A DNA stretch of 64,000 nt from JAACFF01 sp963701435 (GCA_963701435.1 CAVPAL010000007.1:434001-498000); one strand, 5' to 3'; positions 28,987-38,964 are shown, numbered from the stretch's first letter. A program made the numbers and translations. Notes: generated by a model from the letters alone, not told the origin.

Positions 28987-29802
28987 TTAAGTAGTTCTGA
29001 CTACCAACACAGAACTTTTAGATAATTCAACAATGTCACCAGTGATATTTCCAACTAACAATTCATTCCAAAAATAATTTTTTGCCTGCGCCCCAATAAC
29101 AACAAGGTCATAATCTCCGGCGTTAATTTCATGATGAATTTCGTCGGTAACAATGCCACGGCGGAGCTTGATTTTTGCCTTAACACCTGCGTCTACAAAA
29201 TATTGTGCGCTCCATTTCAACTCCCTGGCCTGAGTTGTGTTCGTTTGCAGCAGTTCGACCAGTGTTTCTTCCATCGTCTCCAGGCCGGTGTACATGCGAG
29301 GCAAAGGCTCTGTAACAAATAAAATGACAACTTCTGCGCCTGTCCTTTTCGCCAACCTGGCGCCTTCATAAACCAGCGCATGATCTGGCTCATGGGCAGC
29401 AGTACAGATCAAGATGCGATTGAGGTTACTTCGCTTTTCTTTGACGACCAGGACGTTTGTGGTGGCTTTCATCGCTACTTCCTTCATAATGGACGTCACG
29501 AAACGGTCAAAGAAACCGCTTAAAATATGCGCGCCGATGACAATCAGGTCGTAGTTACCCTGTTCAGCCTGATTCAAGATACCAGCCGCCGCTGAGCCCA
29601 GGCATACTTCTATTTTCACGTTTGGTATGGTTAATAATGATTGAGCCTGAAACAACATTTCATCGGCTAACGGCCGTTCTGCCACATTGTGAGCTACCGT
29701 CATCAACGTTACATCTGCATTTTCAATTTCGGCAATCAAGCCCCCAAACAATAAAGTTGCTTCCGCATACGGCAAACTACTTACACAAATCAACATCTTC
29801 AT
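28987..29802 (-). CDS. Tandem universal stress protein
   Basis: 271 residues made of two UspA domains (about 1-130 and 135-271). Both carry the C-terminal nucleotide-loop pattern: VIGAHILSGFFDRFVTSIMK in the first and VIGAQ with LLVGNITGDIVELS in the second, which suggests ATP binding at least in the second. It starts 9 bp after the stop of the TauE-type gene and forms an operon with it and the small membrane protein. Confidence 0.92.
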   Translation of the reverse strand: MKMLICVSSLPYAEATLLFGGLIAEIENADVTLMTVAHNVAERPLADEMLFQAQSLLTIPNVKIEVCLGSAAAGILNQAEQGNYDLIVIGAHILSGFFDRFVTSIMKEVAMKATTNVLVVKEKRSNLNRILICTAAHEPDHALVYEGARLAKRTGAEVVILFVTEPLPRMYTGLETMEETLVELLQTNTTQARELKWSAQYFVDAGVKAKIKLRRGIVTDEIHHEINAGDYDLVVIGAQAKNYFWNELLVGNITGDIVELSKSSVLVVRTT

Positions 29803-29811
29803 GGCAGTATC

Positions 29812-30717
29812 CTACTCCGGCGCTCCTCCGCCCAATAATCGAATAATCACCAGGATAGCCCCCACAAACGGTAAAACCGAGAACAATAAACGAAGGCGCG
29901 GTCCGGCAAAATAGCGCGTCCCCACTGCTCCAATTTGCGCCCCCAGCGCCGCCCCTGTTTGCATCACCAAAGCCATCAACACATCCACATTACCTTTAAC
30001 TGCGTGGGTCAACGTGCCGTATCCGGCCGAAAATATTATCTCAAAGAGATCTGTGCCCACCGCTATGTGGGTTGGAATGCCCAGTAAGTAGATCAACATT
30101 GGCATACGAATAAAACCACCGCCAACGCCCAACATCCCGGCCAAAATGCCGGTGATCATCCCCACGCCAATCACCACCCAGAGCGAAATTTCTTTAATCC
30201 CTGAACCTGGAAAAGATACCATAGGCCGAATGCGGATTTTACGAACATGCCTGGTGATGGAGGTAAATGCCACCGCATCTTTCGCATCAATTTGTTCCGT
30301 TTTGACCATCCGGATGGCCTTGATGCTCTCCCAGGCAGTAAAGCTACCAATAAAAATCAAAATGACCACGTAAATCAATCCAATGACCACATCAATATTG
30401 CCAGACGCTTCCAATGCCTCGATAACATTGGCGCCAATTTCAACTCCCAGCATCGTCCCTAAAACCATTATGAAGCCCAGCTTCATATCGACATGACCCA
30501 GGGTACGATGACGCTTGGCCGCCACAATCGACTTGCCTGTCATGTGCGCGAGGTCTGTACCCACTACAAAATTCATGGGCACGCCAGACCAAAACATCAT
30601 TGGGCCCGCCAGAAACCCCCCGCCCACGCCAAAAAAACCACCTAACAATCCGACGAGGAAACCGATACCGACCAGAAGGAAGGGGTTAACCGTGACGTCG
30701 CTAATTGGAAAAAACAA
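29812..30717 (-). CDS. TauE/SafE-family anion exporter
   Basis: About 302 residues with eight membrane helices and the family's glycine-rich repeats (VGLLGGFFGVGGGFLAGP and ILAGMLGVGGGFIRMP, the two inverted halves). Family members export sulfite, sulfoacetate or related anions. The frame is open to 30753, but no ATG occurs; a TTG at 30717 lies seven bases after GGAG, which itself overlaps the stop of the preceding small gene, indicating translational coupling. The substrate is unknown. Confidence 0.88.
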   Translation of the reverse strand: MFFPISDVTVNPFLLVGIGFLVGLLGGFFGVGGGFLAGPMMFWSGVPMNFVVGTDLAHMTGKSIVAAKRHRTLGHVDMKLGFIMVLGTMLGVEIGANVIEALEASGNIDVVIGLIYVVILIFIGSFTAWESIKAIRMVKTEQIDAKDAVAFTSITRHVRKIRIRPMVSFPGSGIKEISLWVVIGVGMITGILAGMLGVGGGFIRMPMLIYLLGIPTHIAVGTDLFEIIFSAGYGTLTHAVKGNVDVLMALVMQTGAALGAQIGAVGTRYFAGPRLRLLFSVLPFVGAILVIIRLLGGGAPE

Positions 30718-30721
30718 GAGA

Positions 30722-30967
30722 TTACTCCACTTTTTCCAGACCAAGTAAGGCAATCAGGAAAGATGTTATCCACTCCAAAACAACAGCCTGAATAACAATC
30801 AGCAACAAAGCAGCCCCAGCGTAAACCCACAGGTTTTGATTAAACAGGTTATTAAGGGGTTCGTCTAAAAATTGTAGTACAGCAATGAAATAAATGGTCA
30901 GGAAAACACCGTAGATCAATATTTCAAGAAGAAAATTCCGGATTAAGCGTTTGGTTCTTGCATTCAT
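30722..30967 (-). CDS. Small membrane protein of unknown function
   Basis: 81 residues from the ATG at 30967, preceded by GGGAGGT. Two clear membrane helices (about 12-32 and 48-72) and a basic N-terminus. The last bases overlap the translation start region of the TauE-type gene, and the universal stress gene follows, so the three form one operon. I do not recognise the family. Confidence 0.65.
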   Translation of the reverse strand: MNARTKRLIRNFLLEILIYGVFLTIYFIAVLQFLDEPLNNLFNQNLWVYAGAALLLIVIQAVVLEWITSFLIALLGLEKVE

Positions 30968-31142
30968 GGAGAATACCTCCCAATCCTTCATCTTTCGTAG
31001 AATATTTCTGGTAAAACCATTTGCTGTACGCAATTATAGATGTTTTGTTTGAAGTCAGCACAGGTATCACAAAACAGGATCATTCCAAAGTCCGAAATTT
31101 AACTTCTTCTCCAAGATCTGACGCCCCGTTTTCAAACAACTG

Positions 31143-32336
31143 CTATTCCGCCATTAAAACCGGCTCAATCTGGCTCAAAGCCCAATCAATCTCATCCTTT
31201 GTAATTACCAGCGGCGGCGCAAAACGCAGCACCGTTTTATGCGTTTCCTTACACAAAATTCCACGTTCGCGCAGCGCCTCCGCAAAACGGCGCGCCGGCG
31301 TGTGCAGCTCCACCCCAATAAACAAACCTTTGCCGCGCACTTCCTTAATATGATCGCTTTCAATTCGCTCCAGCCGACCCTTGAAATAAGCGCCCAACTC
31401 GCGCGAACGCGTGACCAAATCTTCTTCCACCAAAACATTCAGCGCAGCCCGCGCCGTCGCAGCGCCCAAGGGGTTGCCGCCAAAGGTGCTGCCATGATCG
31501 CCCGGGCGGAATAAGCCTAATATGTTTTTGTCTGCCAATACGGCCGATACCGGATAAAAGCCGCCGCTCAACGCCTTGCCAACGGTCACAATGTCCGGAC
31601 GCACATCCTCATGGTCACAGGCAAACAAAGCGCCGGTACGGCCGAATCCCGTCTGAATCTCGTCCGCGACAAACAACACATTGTGCCGCGCGCATATCGC
31701 CGCCGTTTCGCGTAAATAACCCTCCGGCGGAACCACAACGCCCCCTTCTCCTTGAATGGGTTCCACCAGAAAAGCGGCCGTATTGGGCGTAATCGCAGCT
31801 TCCAATGCCGCCGCGTCACCATACGGAATCAGCTTGAAGCCGGGCGTATACGGACCGAAATCTTGCCTGTACTGCGGTTCGCTGGAAAAGCTGATGGCGG
31901 TCGTTGTACGGCCCGCAAAATTGCCTTCACAAACAATAATTTCCGCCTCGTTTTGGGGTATGCCTTTTACCTGGTAACCCCATTTACGCGCCGCTTTAAC
32001 GGCCGTTTCCACCGCTTCAGCGCCCGTATTCATGGGCAGCGCCATTTCATAACCGCTCAACTCACACAGCTCTTTGAGAAATGGTCCCATTTGGGCATTG
32101 CGAAAAGCGCGCGATGTAAGCGTAATCTTTTGCATCTGTGCCTGCATCGCCTGCATGATGGCGGGATGGCAATGTCCCTGGTTCACGGCCGAATACGCCG
32201 CCAGGCAATCGAGATATTTTTTACCATCCACATCATACACCCATACACCCTCGCCGCGCTCAATCACCACATCCAGTGGGCGGTAATTGTGGGCGCTGTA
32301 GGTTTCATCGAGATAAATGAAATCTTGACTGTTCAT
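31143..32336 (-). CDS. rocD: Ornithine aminotransferase
   Basis: 397 residues, class III PLP-dependent aminotransferase. It converts ornithine and 2-oxoglutarate to glutamate-semialdehyde and glutamate. YSAHNYRPLDVVIERGEGVW at the start and the PLP-Lys region TVGKALSGGFYPVSAVLA are characteristic of RocD. The start at 32336 is chosen because AGGAG precedes it; the frame is open 24 codons further. It is separated from the upstream ABC transporter genes by a terminator. Confidence 0.92.
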   Translation of the reverse strand: MNSQDFIYLDETYSAHNYRPLDVVIERGEGVWVYDVDGKKYLDCLAAYSAVNQGHCHPAIMQAMQAQMQKITLTSRAFRNAQMGPFLKELCELSGYEMALPMNTGAEAVETAVKAARKWGYQVKGIPQNEAEIIVCEGNFAGRTTTAISFSSEPQYRQDFGPYTPGFKLIPYGDAAALEAAITPNTAAFLVEPIQGEGGVVVPPEGYLRETAAICARHNVLFVADEIQTGFGRTGALFACDHEDVRPDIVTVGKALSGGFYPVSAVLADKNILGLFRPGDHGSTFGGNPLGAATARAALNVLVEEDLVTRSRELGAYFKGRLERIESDHIKEVRGKGLFIGVELHTPARRFAEALRERGILCKETHKTVLRFAPPLVITKDEIDWALSQIEPVLMAE

Positions 32337-32390
32337 CGAAATTGCTCCTGTTAGGTAAACCGCAGAAAATCCTTGAATATAATGCGCGAT

Positions 32391-32423
32391 AAAAAAAGCC
32401 CGATTCACAAGAAATCAGGCTTT
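32391..32423 (-). terminator. Terminator of the Fe3+-type ABC operon
   Basis: On the minus strand AAAGCCTGATT / AATCGGGCTTT followed by seven T. It lies between the ATPase gene and rocD, so rocD is transcribed separately. Confidence 0.75.
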
Positions 32424-32607
32424 GCTCAGACCCAGGGCCGCTATTGGTCATCTTTTATACTTGATATTATAAGCAATCGGCGGCGCATAATCAATCCCGA
32501 TTGACAGTCATTCTTCAAATCGTTATATGGATTATGTGCAATTTCCCACGCTTGTACTCTGGAAATTTGCGTAAAATCTGCGCTCATTGTGCATATGAGC
32601 CACGGAG

Positions 32608-33684
32608 TTAATCAGCAGGCAAAACATAGAGGCAATCTTCCAAAAAGCCGACCTGCACTGTTTCGCCGGGTTGGTGAATCACCGTATGACGCGGGTCAGT
32701 TTCAACCATAAACAAGCGCTTTCCGTCGATTTCTACCACGTACTCAACGACATTGCCCAGGTATGCCGCCTGGCGCACAATGCCGGCCACATGTGATTCG
32801 GCAGGATTGAGCAGCATCATCTCCGGCCGCACAACCACCGTCACAACTTCGCCCACCGCATAATCATCTTTGGCAGCGGGGATTGTTAACGGCCATCCCA
32901 ACACATCCACAACCAGTTTACCATCCTGCTGCGCCTGCACCGCACCCACCACAAAGTTTGCCCGCCCAATGAAATCGGCCACAAATCGGCTTTGTGGATG
33001 GCGGTAAATATCGGTCGGCGTGCCCACCTGATCAATTCGTCCCTTGTTCATCACCACGATCAAATCAGAAATCGTCATCGCTTCGATCTGGTCATGGGTC
33101 ACATAGATGCTGGTGATGCCCAAATAGCGCTGAATGCGCCGAATTTCGGTGCGCATCTGCTCGCGCAGCTTGGCGTCGAGGTTGGAAAGTGGCTCATCCA
33201 TCAACAGGACTTTCGGCTCCATGATCAACGCTCGCGCCAGGGCGACGCGCTGCTGCTGCCCGCCGGATAGCTGGTTGGGCGCTCGTTTCTCGTAACCGCT
33301 CAATTCTACCAGATCAAGCGTACTTGCCACCCGTTCCTGGATCTCTTTTTTGGGCAGGCGCTGTACTTTCAGGCCATAGGCGACGTTTTCGTAAATGTTC
33401 AAATGGGGAAAGATGGCGTAGCTCTGAAAAACCATCGACATATCCCGATTATGCGGTGACAGGTCATTGATCTTTTGGCCATCCAGATAGATGTCACCCT
33501 TTGTCGGGAATTCAAAGCCGGCGATCATGCGCAGGGTCGTTGTTTTGCCACAACCCGAGGGACCGAGCAAGGTGACAAGTTGCCCCTCTTCTATATCCAG
33601 CGAGACATTGTCAACGGCCGTTACCTCACCCACACCGCCGCGTCCCGGAAACACCTTATCCAAATTCACTAATCTCAAAAACAT
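32608..33684 (-). CDS. ABC transporter ATP-binding protein (FbpC/PotA type)
   Basis: 358 residues. Walker A GPSGCGKTT, Q loop MVFQSYAIFPH, signature LSGGQQQR, Walker B VLLMDEP and H loop YVTHDQ are all present, followed by a TOBE-like regulatory domain (about 240-358). It powers the importer formed with the fused permease at 33699 and the lipoprotein at 36022. The set-up (one ATPase, one double permease, one binding protein) is that of Fe3+ or related small-ligand importers. Confidence 0.92.
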   Translation of the reverse strand: MFLRLVNLDKVFPGRGGVGEVTAVDNVSLDIEEGQLVTLLGPSGCGKTTTLRMIAGFEFPTKGDIYLDGQKINDLSPHNRDMSMVFQSYAIFPHLNIYENVAYGLKVQRLPKKEIQERVASTLDLVELSGYEKRAPNQLSGGQQQRVALARALIMEPKVLLMDEPLSNLDAKLREQMRTEIRRIQRYLGITSIYVTHDQIEAMTISDLIVVMNKGRIDQVGTPTDIYRHPQSRFVADFIGRANFVVGAVQAQQDGKLVVDVLGWPLTIPAAKDDYAVGEVVTVVVRPEMMLLNPAESHVAGIVRQAAYLGNVVEYVVEIDGKRLFMVETDPRHTVIHQPGETVQVGFLEDCLYVLPAD

Positions 33685-33698
33685 ACTGTACCCTAACC

Positions 33699-35972
33699 CT
33701 AAGCGCCTAACGTTAAATCGACATCATCCCGCCCCTTCATCACCCGATTGGTAATCAAATACAACAAACCAATCGCCAGCAGCACAATCAGAATCAGCAC
33801 CACCGAATATGCCGCCGCAAAACTAATCCCGCCCTGCTCCCATTCACTCAAAATCGAGGCGGTCACAATTCGCCAGCGCGGACTCACCAGGAAAATAATG
33901 GCCGACAGGCTGGTCATATGCCGCGTGAAAGCAAAAATCAATCCCGCCAACAGCGCCGGCGTAATCAACGGCAGCGTCACCTTGCGGAAAGTATACTGGG
34001 CATCAGCGCCCAGACTGTTTGACGCCTCCTCAATCGAGGGATCGATCTGCTGCAAAGAAGCCACGCCGGAGCGCACCGACGCCGGTATACTGCGTACTGC
34101 AAACGCAAAAATGATGATATACGCCGTGCCAACCATCGCCAGTGGTTCACCGACAAAGGCCAATGTGCCCCCCAACCCCAGCAAAATTATCGCCAGCAAG
34201 CGCTTTTCCCGGCCTACTGCCCGATTGAGCAGCATCACCCCGGCAAACAAATAAGGAATCATCAGCAGCGTTTGCGGCGCCTGGAAAAAGACCTGGATAT
34301 AATCTGAAATCTGGAAAATGGCGTCGCTCCAAAAAGAATTGTCAATTGAACGGCTCAAGTCGGCAATCGGCTGGGCGATGAACCATATAATATTGGCCAT
34401 CATCAAGTAAAACCCCATGCCCACCAACAACCAACCCGCCCGCCGGTTATGCTTTCTGAAAAAGAAATAAAGGCCCAGGCCAATATACAAAGCTCCCAAC
34501 AAATACATCATACCTTCTGCGCCCAACGCCATCTGCAACAACCATAACAAGGCCACAATCACCGAGCCAATTATCAACACCAACCATTGAGTTCGCCGAT
34601 CATTGAACAAAGTACGCACTAAAAACAGCGACATCACAATATATAAACCAAACACCAACAACCACGGCGAAGTCACAAACGAAAGCACAAAACCGATGCC
34701 CAAAATCGTGCCCGGCACCCCGGCGCCCAAATTTGAGCCAAAATCAACCACATCCTTGCCACTGAACGATTTACGCACGACCAGAAAAGCGATCACCATG
34801 CCCAATAAACCGGCAATGGGCGTGGCCATGATGCTCAGAAAAGTCGTATCCATAATCGCTTCGTTACCGCGATTGAGCATCATCTTCCAATGCTCAAGGG
34901 TGAAAGTGTAGTCGATGCCCCACACTTTGCTGAACGAGCCGACAACAATCGACAAATAGAGAATCAAAATCAGGGCCAAAACAGCATAGGTGATCAGGAT
35001 AAACGTCCAGCGGGTGATCGGCTCCTTGACCAATAATTGCCCGCCGGCCGGTTTGCCCGTCACCGAAATGTAGGAACGACGGCTGACATAATAGCGCTGT
35101 ATAATGAACACGATCAACGTCGGAATCAGCAAAACCAGCGCCAGCGTCGAGGCCTTTTGGTAATCAAATTCACCGGCCACAGCCAGGAAAATCTGCGTTG
35201 AAAGCACCTCGACATTGCCCGAAATCAGCAACGGATTACCCAAATCAGCTAAGGATTCCACAAACAACAGCAAAAATGAGGCTGCCAACCCTGGAATTAA
35301 CAACGGCAACGTAATTGTGCGAAAAATGTAAATCTTTGAAGCGCCGAGACTGTGGGCGGCTTCTTCCATTGCCGGATTTAAGCGCTCCATCATCGCCCGA
35401 ATAATGAGATAGGACACCGAAAAGAAGGTGATGGTCTGCACGAACACCAACCCATCCATGCCATAAATATCATTATCGCCAAGGTTAAACTCCATGCCAA
35501 AAATCTGGGCGGTGATTAATCCATTGCGCCCAAAGAGCAGTATTGTAGCCATGGCAATGGCAAAGGGGGGTGAAACAATCGGTATCAGAGCCAGGATATG
35601 AATCCAACGCTTTCCTGGCGGGCTGCAGCGCACAACGGTATAGGCAAAGACAAAACCCAACAGCGTGCCCATCGTTGCCGTGAGTGTACCCATCACCAAT
35701 GTGTTACGCAGTGTCGTCCACTGGTGTGATGCATAATAGGGATCAATGTACCGCGTAAAATATTCCACACTAAACGCGCCATCACGGCCAAAAAAACCGC
35801 GCAGGGCCACATTGCCTATCGGGAAAAATACAAAGGCAAAAATGAAGATGCCAATGATAAGCAAGCCGATGAGCAGCACAGGATCGCGCGCCAGCAGTGC
35901 AAATTCACGGTAGCGATGGGTGAGATTTTCTTGCCAGGTTGAGCGAGAGGGTTTGGGAGTAGTCATGGGCAA
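33699..35972 (-). CDS. Fused double permease of an Fe3+-type ABC importer, with inserted membrane domain
   Basis: 757 residues, where FbpB-type permeases usually have about 550. The first permease domain ends with the EAA loop EEAAHSLGASKIYIFRTITLP (about 203-223); the second has IEEASNSLGADAQYTFRKVTLP (about 648-669). Between GVPGTILGIGFVLSF (about 418-432) and GTAYIIIFAFAVRSIPASVR (about 615-634), normally adjacent in the second domain, lie about 170 extra residues with five or six hydrophobic helices. The N-terminus is a normal permease start. Gene order binding protein-permease-ATPase supports a single operon. The octamer ACGGCCGT is absent from this gene and the next. Confidence 0.88.
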   Translation of the reverse strand: MPMTTPKPSRSTWQENLTHRYREFALLARDPVLLIGLLIIGIFIFAFVFFPIGNVALRGFFGRDGAFSVEYFTRYIDPYYASHQWTTLRNTLVMGTLTATMGTLLGFVFAYTVVRCSPPGKRWIHILALIPIVSPPFAIAMATILLFGRNGLITAQIFGMEFNLGDNDIYGMDGLVFVQTITFFSVSYLIIRAMMERLNPAMEEAAHSLGASKIYIFRTITLPLLIPGLAASFLLLFVESLADLGNPLLISGNVEVLSTQIFLAVAGEFDYQKASTLALVLLIPTLIVFIIQRYYVSRRSYISVTGKPAGGQLLVKEPITRWTFILITYAVLALILILYLSIVVGSFSKVWGIDYTFTLEHWKMMLNRGNEAIMDTTFLSIMATPIAGLLGMVIAFLVVRKSFSGKDVVDFGSNLGAGVPGTILGIGFVLSFVTSPWLLVFGLYIVMSLFLVRTLFNDRRTQWLVLIIGSVIVALLWLLQMALGAEGMMYLLGALYIGLGLYFFFRKHNRRAGWLLVGMGFYLMMANIIWFIAQPIADLSRSIDNSFWSDAIFQISDYIQVFFQAPQTLLMIPYLFAGVMLLNRAVGREKRLLAIILLGLGGTLAFVGEPLAMVGTAYIIIFAFAVRSIPASVRSGVASLQQIDPSIEEASNSLGADAQYTFRKVTLPLITPALLAGLIFAFTRHMTSLSAIIFLVSPRWRIVTASILSEWEQGGISFAAAYSVVLILIVLLAIGLLYLITNRVMKGRDDVDLTLGA

Positions 35973-36021
35973 ATAACTAATGAGGCAAGAAGTTGAGCAC
36001 CTCTTGCCTCATCATGGCTTT

Positions 36022-37053
36022 TTATTCTTTTAGATCATCTGCGCCAGATATTTCATTTGAAAATTTGTCTACAAACGCCTTTTTATTATCACCAGCCCAT
36101 TGGAAATCATAATCGATCAGATTCACTTCCAACAGTTCGGGATGGGACAATTCGACGCCGCCTACTGTTGGGGCCTGAAATGCATTATATTTGGGCCCTA
36201 ATGCTTGAGCTTCGGGCGTCAGCGCCCAATCGTACCATTTTTTGGCCGCATCAGGGTGTTTGGCGCCGGCAACGATGGCCATGCCGCCAATCTCGTAGCC
36301 GGTTCCATCTTCGGGGAAACTCAAAACCAAAGGCAGCCCAGCTTCAATCTGCGCCACAATATCGTGTGAAAAGACGACGCCGACGGCGCCTTCACCTGCG
36401 CCGACAAACTTGGCCGGCGCTGAACCGCTCTTGGTAAATTGCAACATTTGATTGGAGTAATCTTGCAGGTATTGCCAACCTTTCTCTTCACCTTTGAGCT
36501 GCAAAACAGTCGCCAGCGCGGTGTAAGATGTGCCGGAAGTGGAGGGGTGGGCCACCAATAACTGCCCTTCAAATTCGGGCTTGAGCAGATCGTCCCAGGA
36601 AGTAGGCGCTTCCAGGCCTGGGTTTTCGGCCAGGAAATCGGCATTGGTGGCAAAGCCTAGTGAACCGACGTAGATTCCGGCCCAGTTGTTTTCAGAATCA
36701 AGGTATTTATCCTTGTCTAGGAGGTTGTCGACATTGGGGGATTCGTATGGCTCAAACATCCCTTCTTGCGCCCCGGAAATATAGGTGTCGATAGGGCCGC
36801 CCCACATGATATCAAATTGGGGATTCTCTTTTTCGGCTTCCAGTCGAGCAAGCGCCTCACCGGTTGACATGCGTACATAGTTAACGGTGATGCCAAATTC
36901 TTTCTCGAACTCTTCTTTCATGCCCTGGCACCACTCTTCTTGGGGTACACACAACAAGTTAAGCTCTTTGCTTTCTTGTTGTTGGCATGCCGTCAGCAAT
37001 AGGCCTAACAGCAGCAAAATAAACAATCCAAGCATATTCGCTTTTTTGATCAT
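36022..37053 (-). CDS. Substrate-binding lipoprotein of an Fe3+-type ABC importer
   Basis: 343 residues from the ATG at 37053, preceded by AAGGAGGAAG; the frame is open 45 codons further but without start signals. Signal peptide with lipobox LTAC (about residues 19-22), then an AfuA/FbpA-type periplasmic-binding fold with FDIMWGGPIDTYISG, TSWDDLLKPEFEGQL and GEGAVGVVFSHD. The ligand could be ferric iron, a phosphonate or another small anion; the iron-ligand tyrosines cannot be judged by eye. First gene of the operon. Confidence 0.85.
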   Translation of the reverse strand: MIKKANMLGLFILLLLGLLLTACQQQESKELNLLCVPQEEWCQGMKEEFEKEFGITVNYVRMSTGEALARLEAEKENPQFDIMWGGPIDTYISGAQEGMFEPYESPNVDNLLDKDKYLDSENNWAGIYVGSLGFATNADFLAENPGLEAPTSWDDLLKPEFEGQLLVAHPSTSGTSYTALATVLQLKGEEKGWQYLQDYSNQMLQFTKSGSAPAKFVGAGEGAVGVVFSHDIVAQIEAGLPLVLSFPEDGTGYEIGGMAIVAGAKHPDAAKKWYDWALTPEAQALGPKYNAFQAPTVGGVELSHPELLEVNLIDYDFQWAGDNKKAFVDKFSNEISGADDLKE

Positions 37054-37191
37054 ATCTTCCTCCTTCAATTTAGATGATGTGAGTAAAATGGGAATTTTAG
37101 CGTTCCAGTTCAAATCGTCGCCATAAACCTCCTTTCTGCGGCTTCTATCTTCTCTGGTCAAGGTGTTCAGAAATGCACCAATGTTCACGGC

Positions 37192-37219
37192 ATTGTACGT
37201 GTTTTTAGGGTTGTGTCAA
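37192..37219 (-). promoter_or_regulatory. Promoter of the Fe3+-type ABC operon
   Basis: On the minus strand TTGACA (37219-37214), a 16-base spacer and TACAAT (37197-37192). The leader to the start at 37053 would be about 130 nt and includes a separate AGGAGG followed by ATG and a stop after four codons (37124-37110). Confidence 0.5.
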
Positions 37220-37293
37220 TATATGGTGAAGGTTATTTGGGATTAAGCCAAATTACATTTATCTGGCAGATTTTTGTAATTTATGACAAGGTA

Positions 37294-38115
37294 TTATCGT
37301 AAACGGCCGTATCGTTCTCCCAACGCCGCCTGCCCCATGCCGGATTGCAGCCAGCCCAAAAAACTACGTAAATCATCCTGTGGTTCCGCCCTGGCGGCAA
37401 AGTATAAGGGCGCGCTTAAAGGATAATTTTGCGCGGCCAGTTCCGCAACCACAGGCGTTATGCCATCAATGGACAGCAGTTTCTCGCCGGCAGCGGCGCC
37501 CGCCATGCCATATCCGATGGCGGCGGGATTGGCGGCCACCACTTGCAAAACGGCTGTACTGCTCGGCTGAATCTGCGCGCTGCCGGGCAAACGCTGCTCC
37601 CCCAAAATCCGCTGCGAAAAAATCTTGCGCGCGCCAGATCCAATTTCACGGCTGACCAGCGTGATCGGCGCCTCATGCCCGCCGACCTGCGCCCAGTTGT
37701 CAATTTCGCCGCTAAAGATTGCCTGCGCTTCTGCAAGCGTCAGGGTATCAACCGGATTGTCAGGATGAACAACCAAAACCAGACCATCCATAACGATCGG
37801 ATTAAACCAAAAATCAGAATTGGCAGGCAAATCATGCACAAGAATGGCGTCCAACTGCCCCGCCGCCAGGTCAGCTTGTAAAGCAGCGGCATTACCCGTG
37901 ATAAACTGCAAACGAATCTGATCATTATATTGGGTAAAGGGTGCGCTGATGAGGTTGGCAAGAGGCGCAGCGCTGTCCGCCAGACCAATACGCAGTGCGC
38001 GCAGCGGCGGGATGGTAGGAATTTCTGGCGGCGGAAGTGGCGATGGCTGGGAACGGCAGGCAACGGCCGTTACTACCAACAATATCCACAAAAACCTCTG
38101 CCTAACTGCACGCAT
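37294..38115 (-). CDS. PstS-like periplasmic-binding lipoprotein
   Basis: About 273 residues from the ATG at 38115 (an upstream TTG at 38130 is possible). Signal peptide with lipobox VTAVAC near residue 20, a Pro-rich linker, then a type II binding fold with the PstS-like stretches LDAILVHDLP, IVMDGLVLVVHPDNP, EAQAIFSGEIDNWAQVGG and SREIGSGARKIFSQRIL. It probably binds phosphate or a related anion. It is not next to a permease; uppP follows upstream on the same strand with a small gap. It may be an orphan sensor or binding protein. Confidence 0.75.
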   Translation of the reverse strand: MRAVRQRFLWILLVVTAVACRSQPSPLPPPEIPTIPPLRALRIGLADSAAPLANLISAPFTQYNDQIRLQFITGNAAALQADLAAGQLDAILVHDLPANSDFWFNPIVMDGLVLVVHPDNPVDTLTLAEAQAIFSGEIDNWAQVGGHEAPITLVSREIGSGARKIFSQRILGEQRLPGSAQIQPSSTAVLQVVAANPAAIGYGMAGAAAGEKLLSIDGITPVVAELAAQNYPLSAPLYFAARAEPQDDLRSFLGWLQSGMGQAALGERYGRLR

Positions 38116-38148
38116 ACGGCCAATTTCCAACGGTCATCATCGAAAACA

Positions 38149-38964
38149 TCACGCAAACAAAAACGTGTATATCAAATAGCCTCCGCCCAATAAAGCGCAG
38201 TAAATAACAAAAATATATAGGCTGTGACTGCGCAGCCAGCGCAGCAGAAAAGCAATGCACAAGTAACCCACAACGGCCGCCGCCAAAAAAGCGGCCAGAT
38301 AAGTTTGCCACAGCGCGCCCAGATTGCCGGCGCCAACCACATCAATAATCGACAGCAAGCCGGCCCCAAAAATAGCGGGAACGCCCAACAGAAAACTGTA
38401 GCGTGCGGCGGTTTCACGGTTGAAGCCACGCGATAAACCGGCCGAGATGGTGCTGCCGCTGCGCGATATACCGGGAAAAAGCGCCAGCATTTGGAATAAA
38501 CCAATCACAATAGCGTCGCTCCAGCTCATCTGGCCAACCTTTTTGACGCCGCTATAGATACGTTCACCCCAAAAGAGTAGTACGGCCGTTACCAGCAAAA
38601 AAAATGCAGCCGCCGTTGGTGAACCAAACACGGCTGCAAAAAAATCTTCAAACAACAATCCGGCCGCCGCCGCCGGAATCGACCCCACAACGATATACCA
38701 GCCCAGGCGGGAATCAGTTGTGCCCATCGGGCTGCGATCCAATAAACCGCGCAGCACGGCGACTACAATTGCCCACAAATCACGCCAGAAATAGATCAAA
38801 ACCGCCAGCAGCGTACCCAAATGCGTGATGGCAATTAAGGCCAGATCCGGCTGCGCTAAACCAAAAATAGCAGGAATCAACACCAGGTGTCCCGAACTTG
38901 AAATCGGTAAAAATTCGGTTGCGCCCTGCACAATGCCTAAAAAAATGGCTTCCAAAATAGTCAT
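38149..38964 (-). CDS. uppP: Undecaprenyl-diphosphatase (BacA family)
   Basis: 271 residues, about eight membrane helices. It recycles the cell-wall lipid carrier by removing one phosphate from undecaprenyl diphosphate. The active-site regions SSSGHLVL (about residue 23) and PGISRSGSTISAGLSRG (about 165) are intact. It begins just 3 bp after the tgt stop, so the two are co-transcribed. Confidence 0.95.
   Translation of the reverse strand: MTILEAIFLGIVQGATEFLPISSSGHLVLIPAIFGLAQPDLALIAITHLGTLLAVLIYFWRDLWAIVVAVLRGLLDRSPMGTTDSRLGWYIVVGSIPAAAAGLLFEDFFAAVFGSPTAAAFFLLVTAVLLFWGERIYSGVKKVGQMSWSDAIVIGLFQMLALFPGISRSGSTISAGLSRGFNRETAARYSFLLGVPAIFGAGLLSIIDVVGAGNLGALWQTYLAAFLAAAVVGYLCIAFLLRWLRSHSLYIFVIYCALLGGGYLIYTFLFA

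Noticed and set aside
37110..37133. Four-codon upstream frame with AGGAGG in the leader of the Fe3+-type ABC operon as a regulatory leader peptide.
   Set aside because: The spacing from AGGAGG to ATG is only three bases and no attenuator hairpin is evident.
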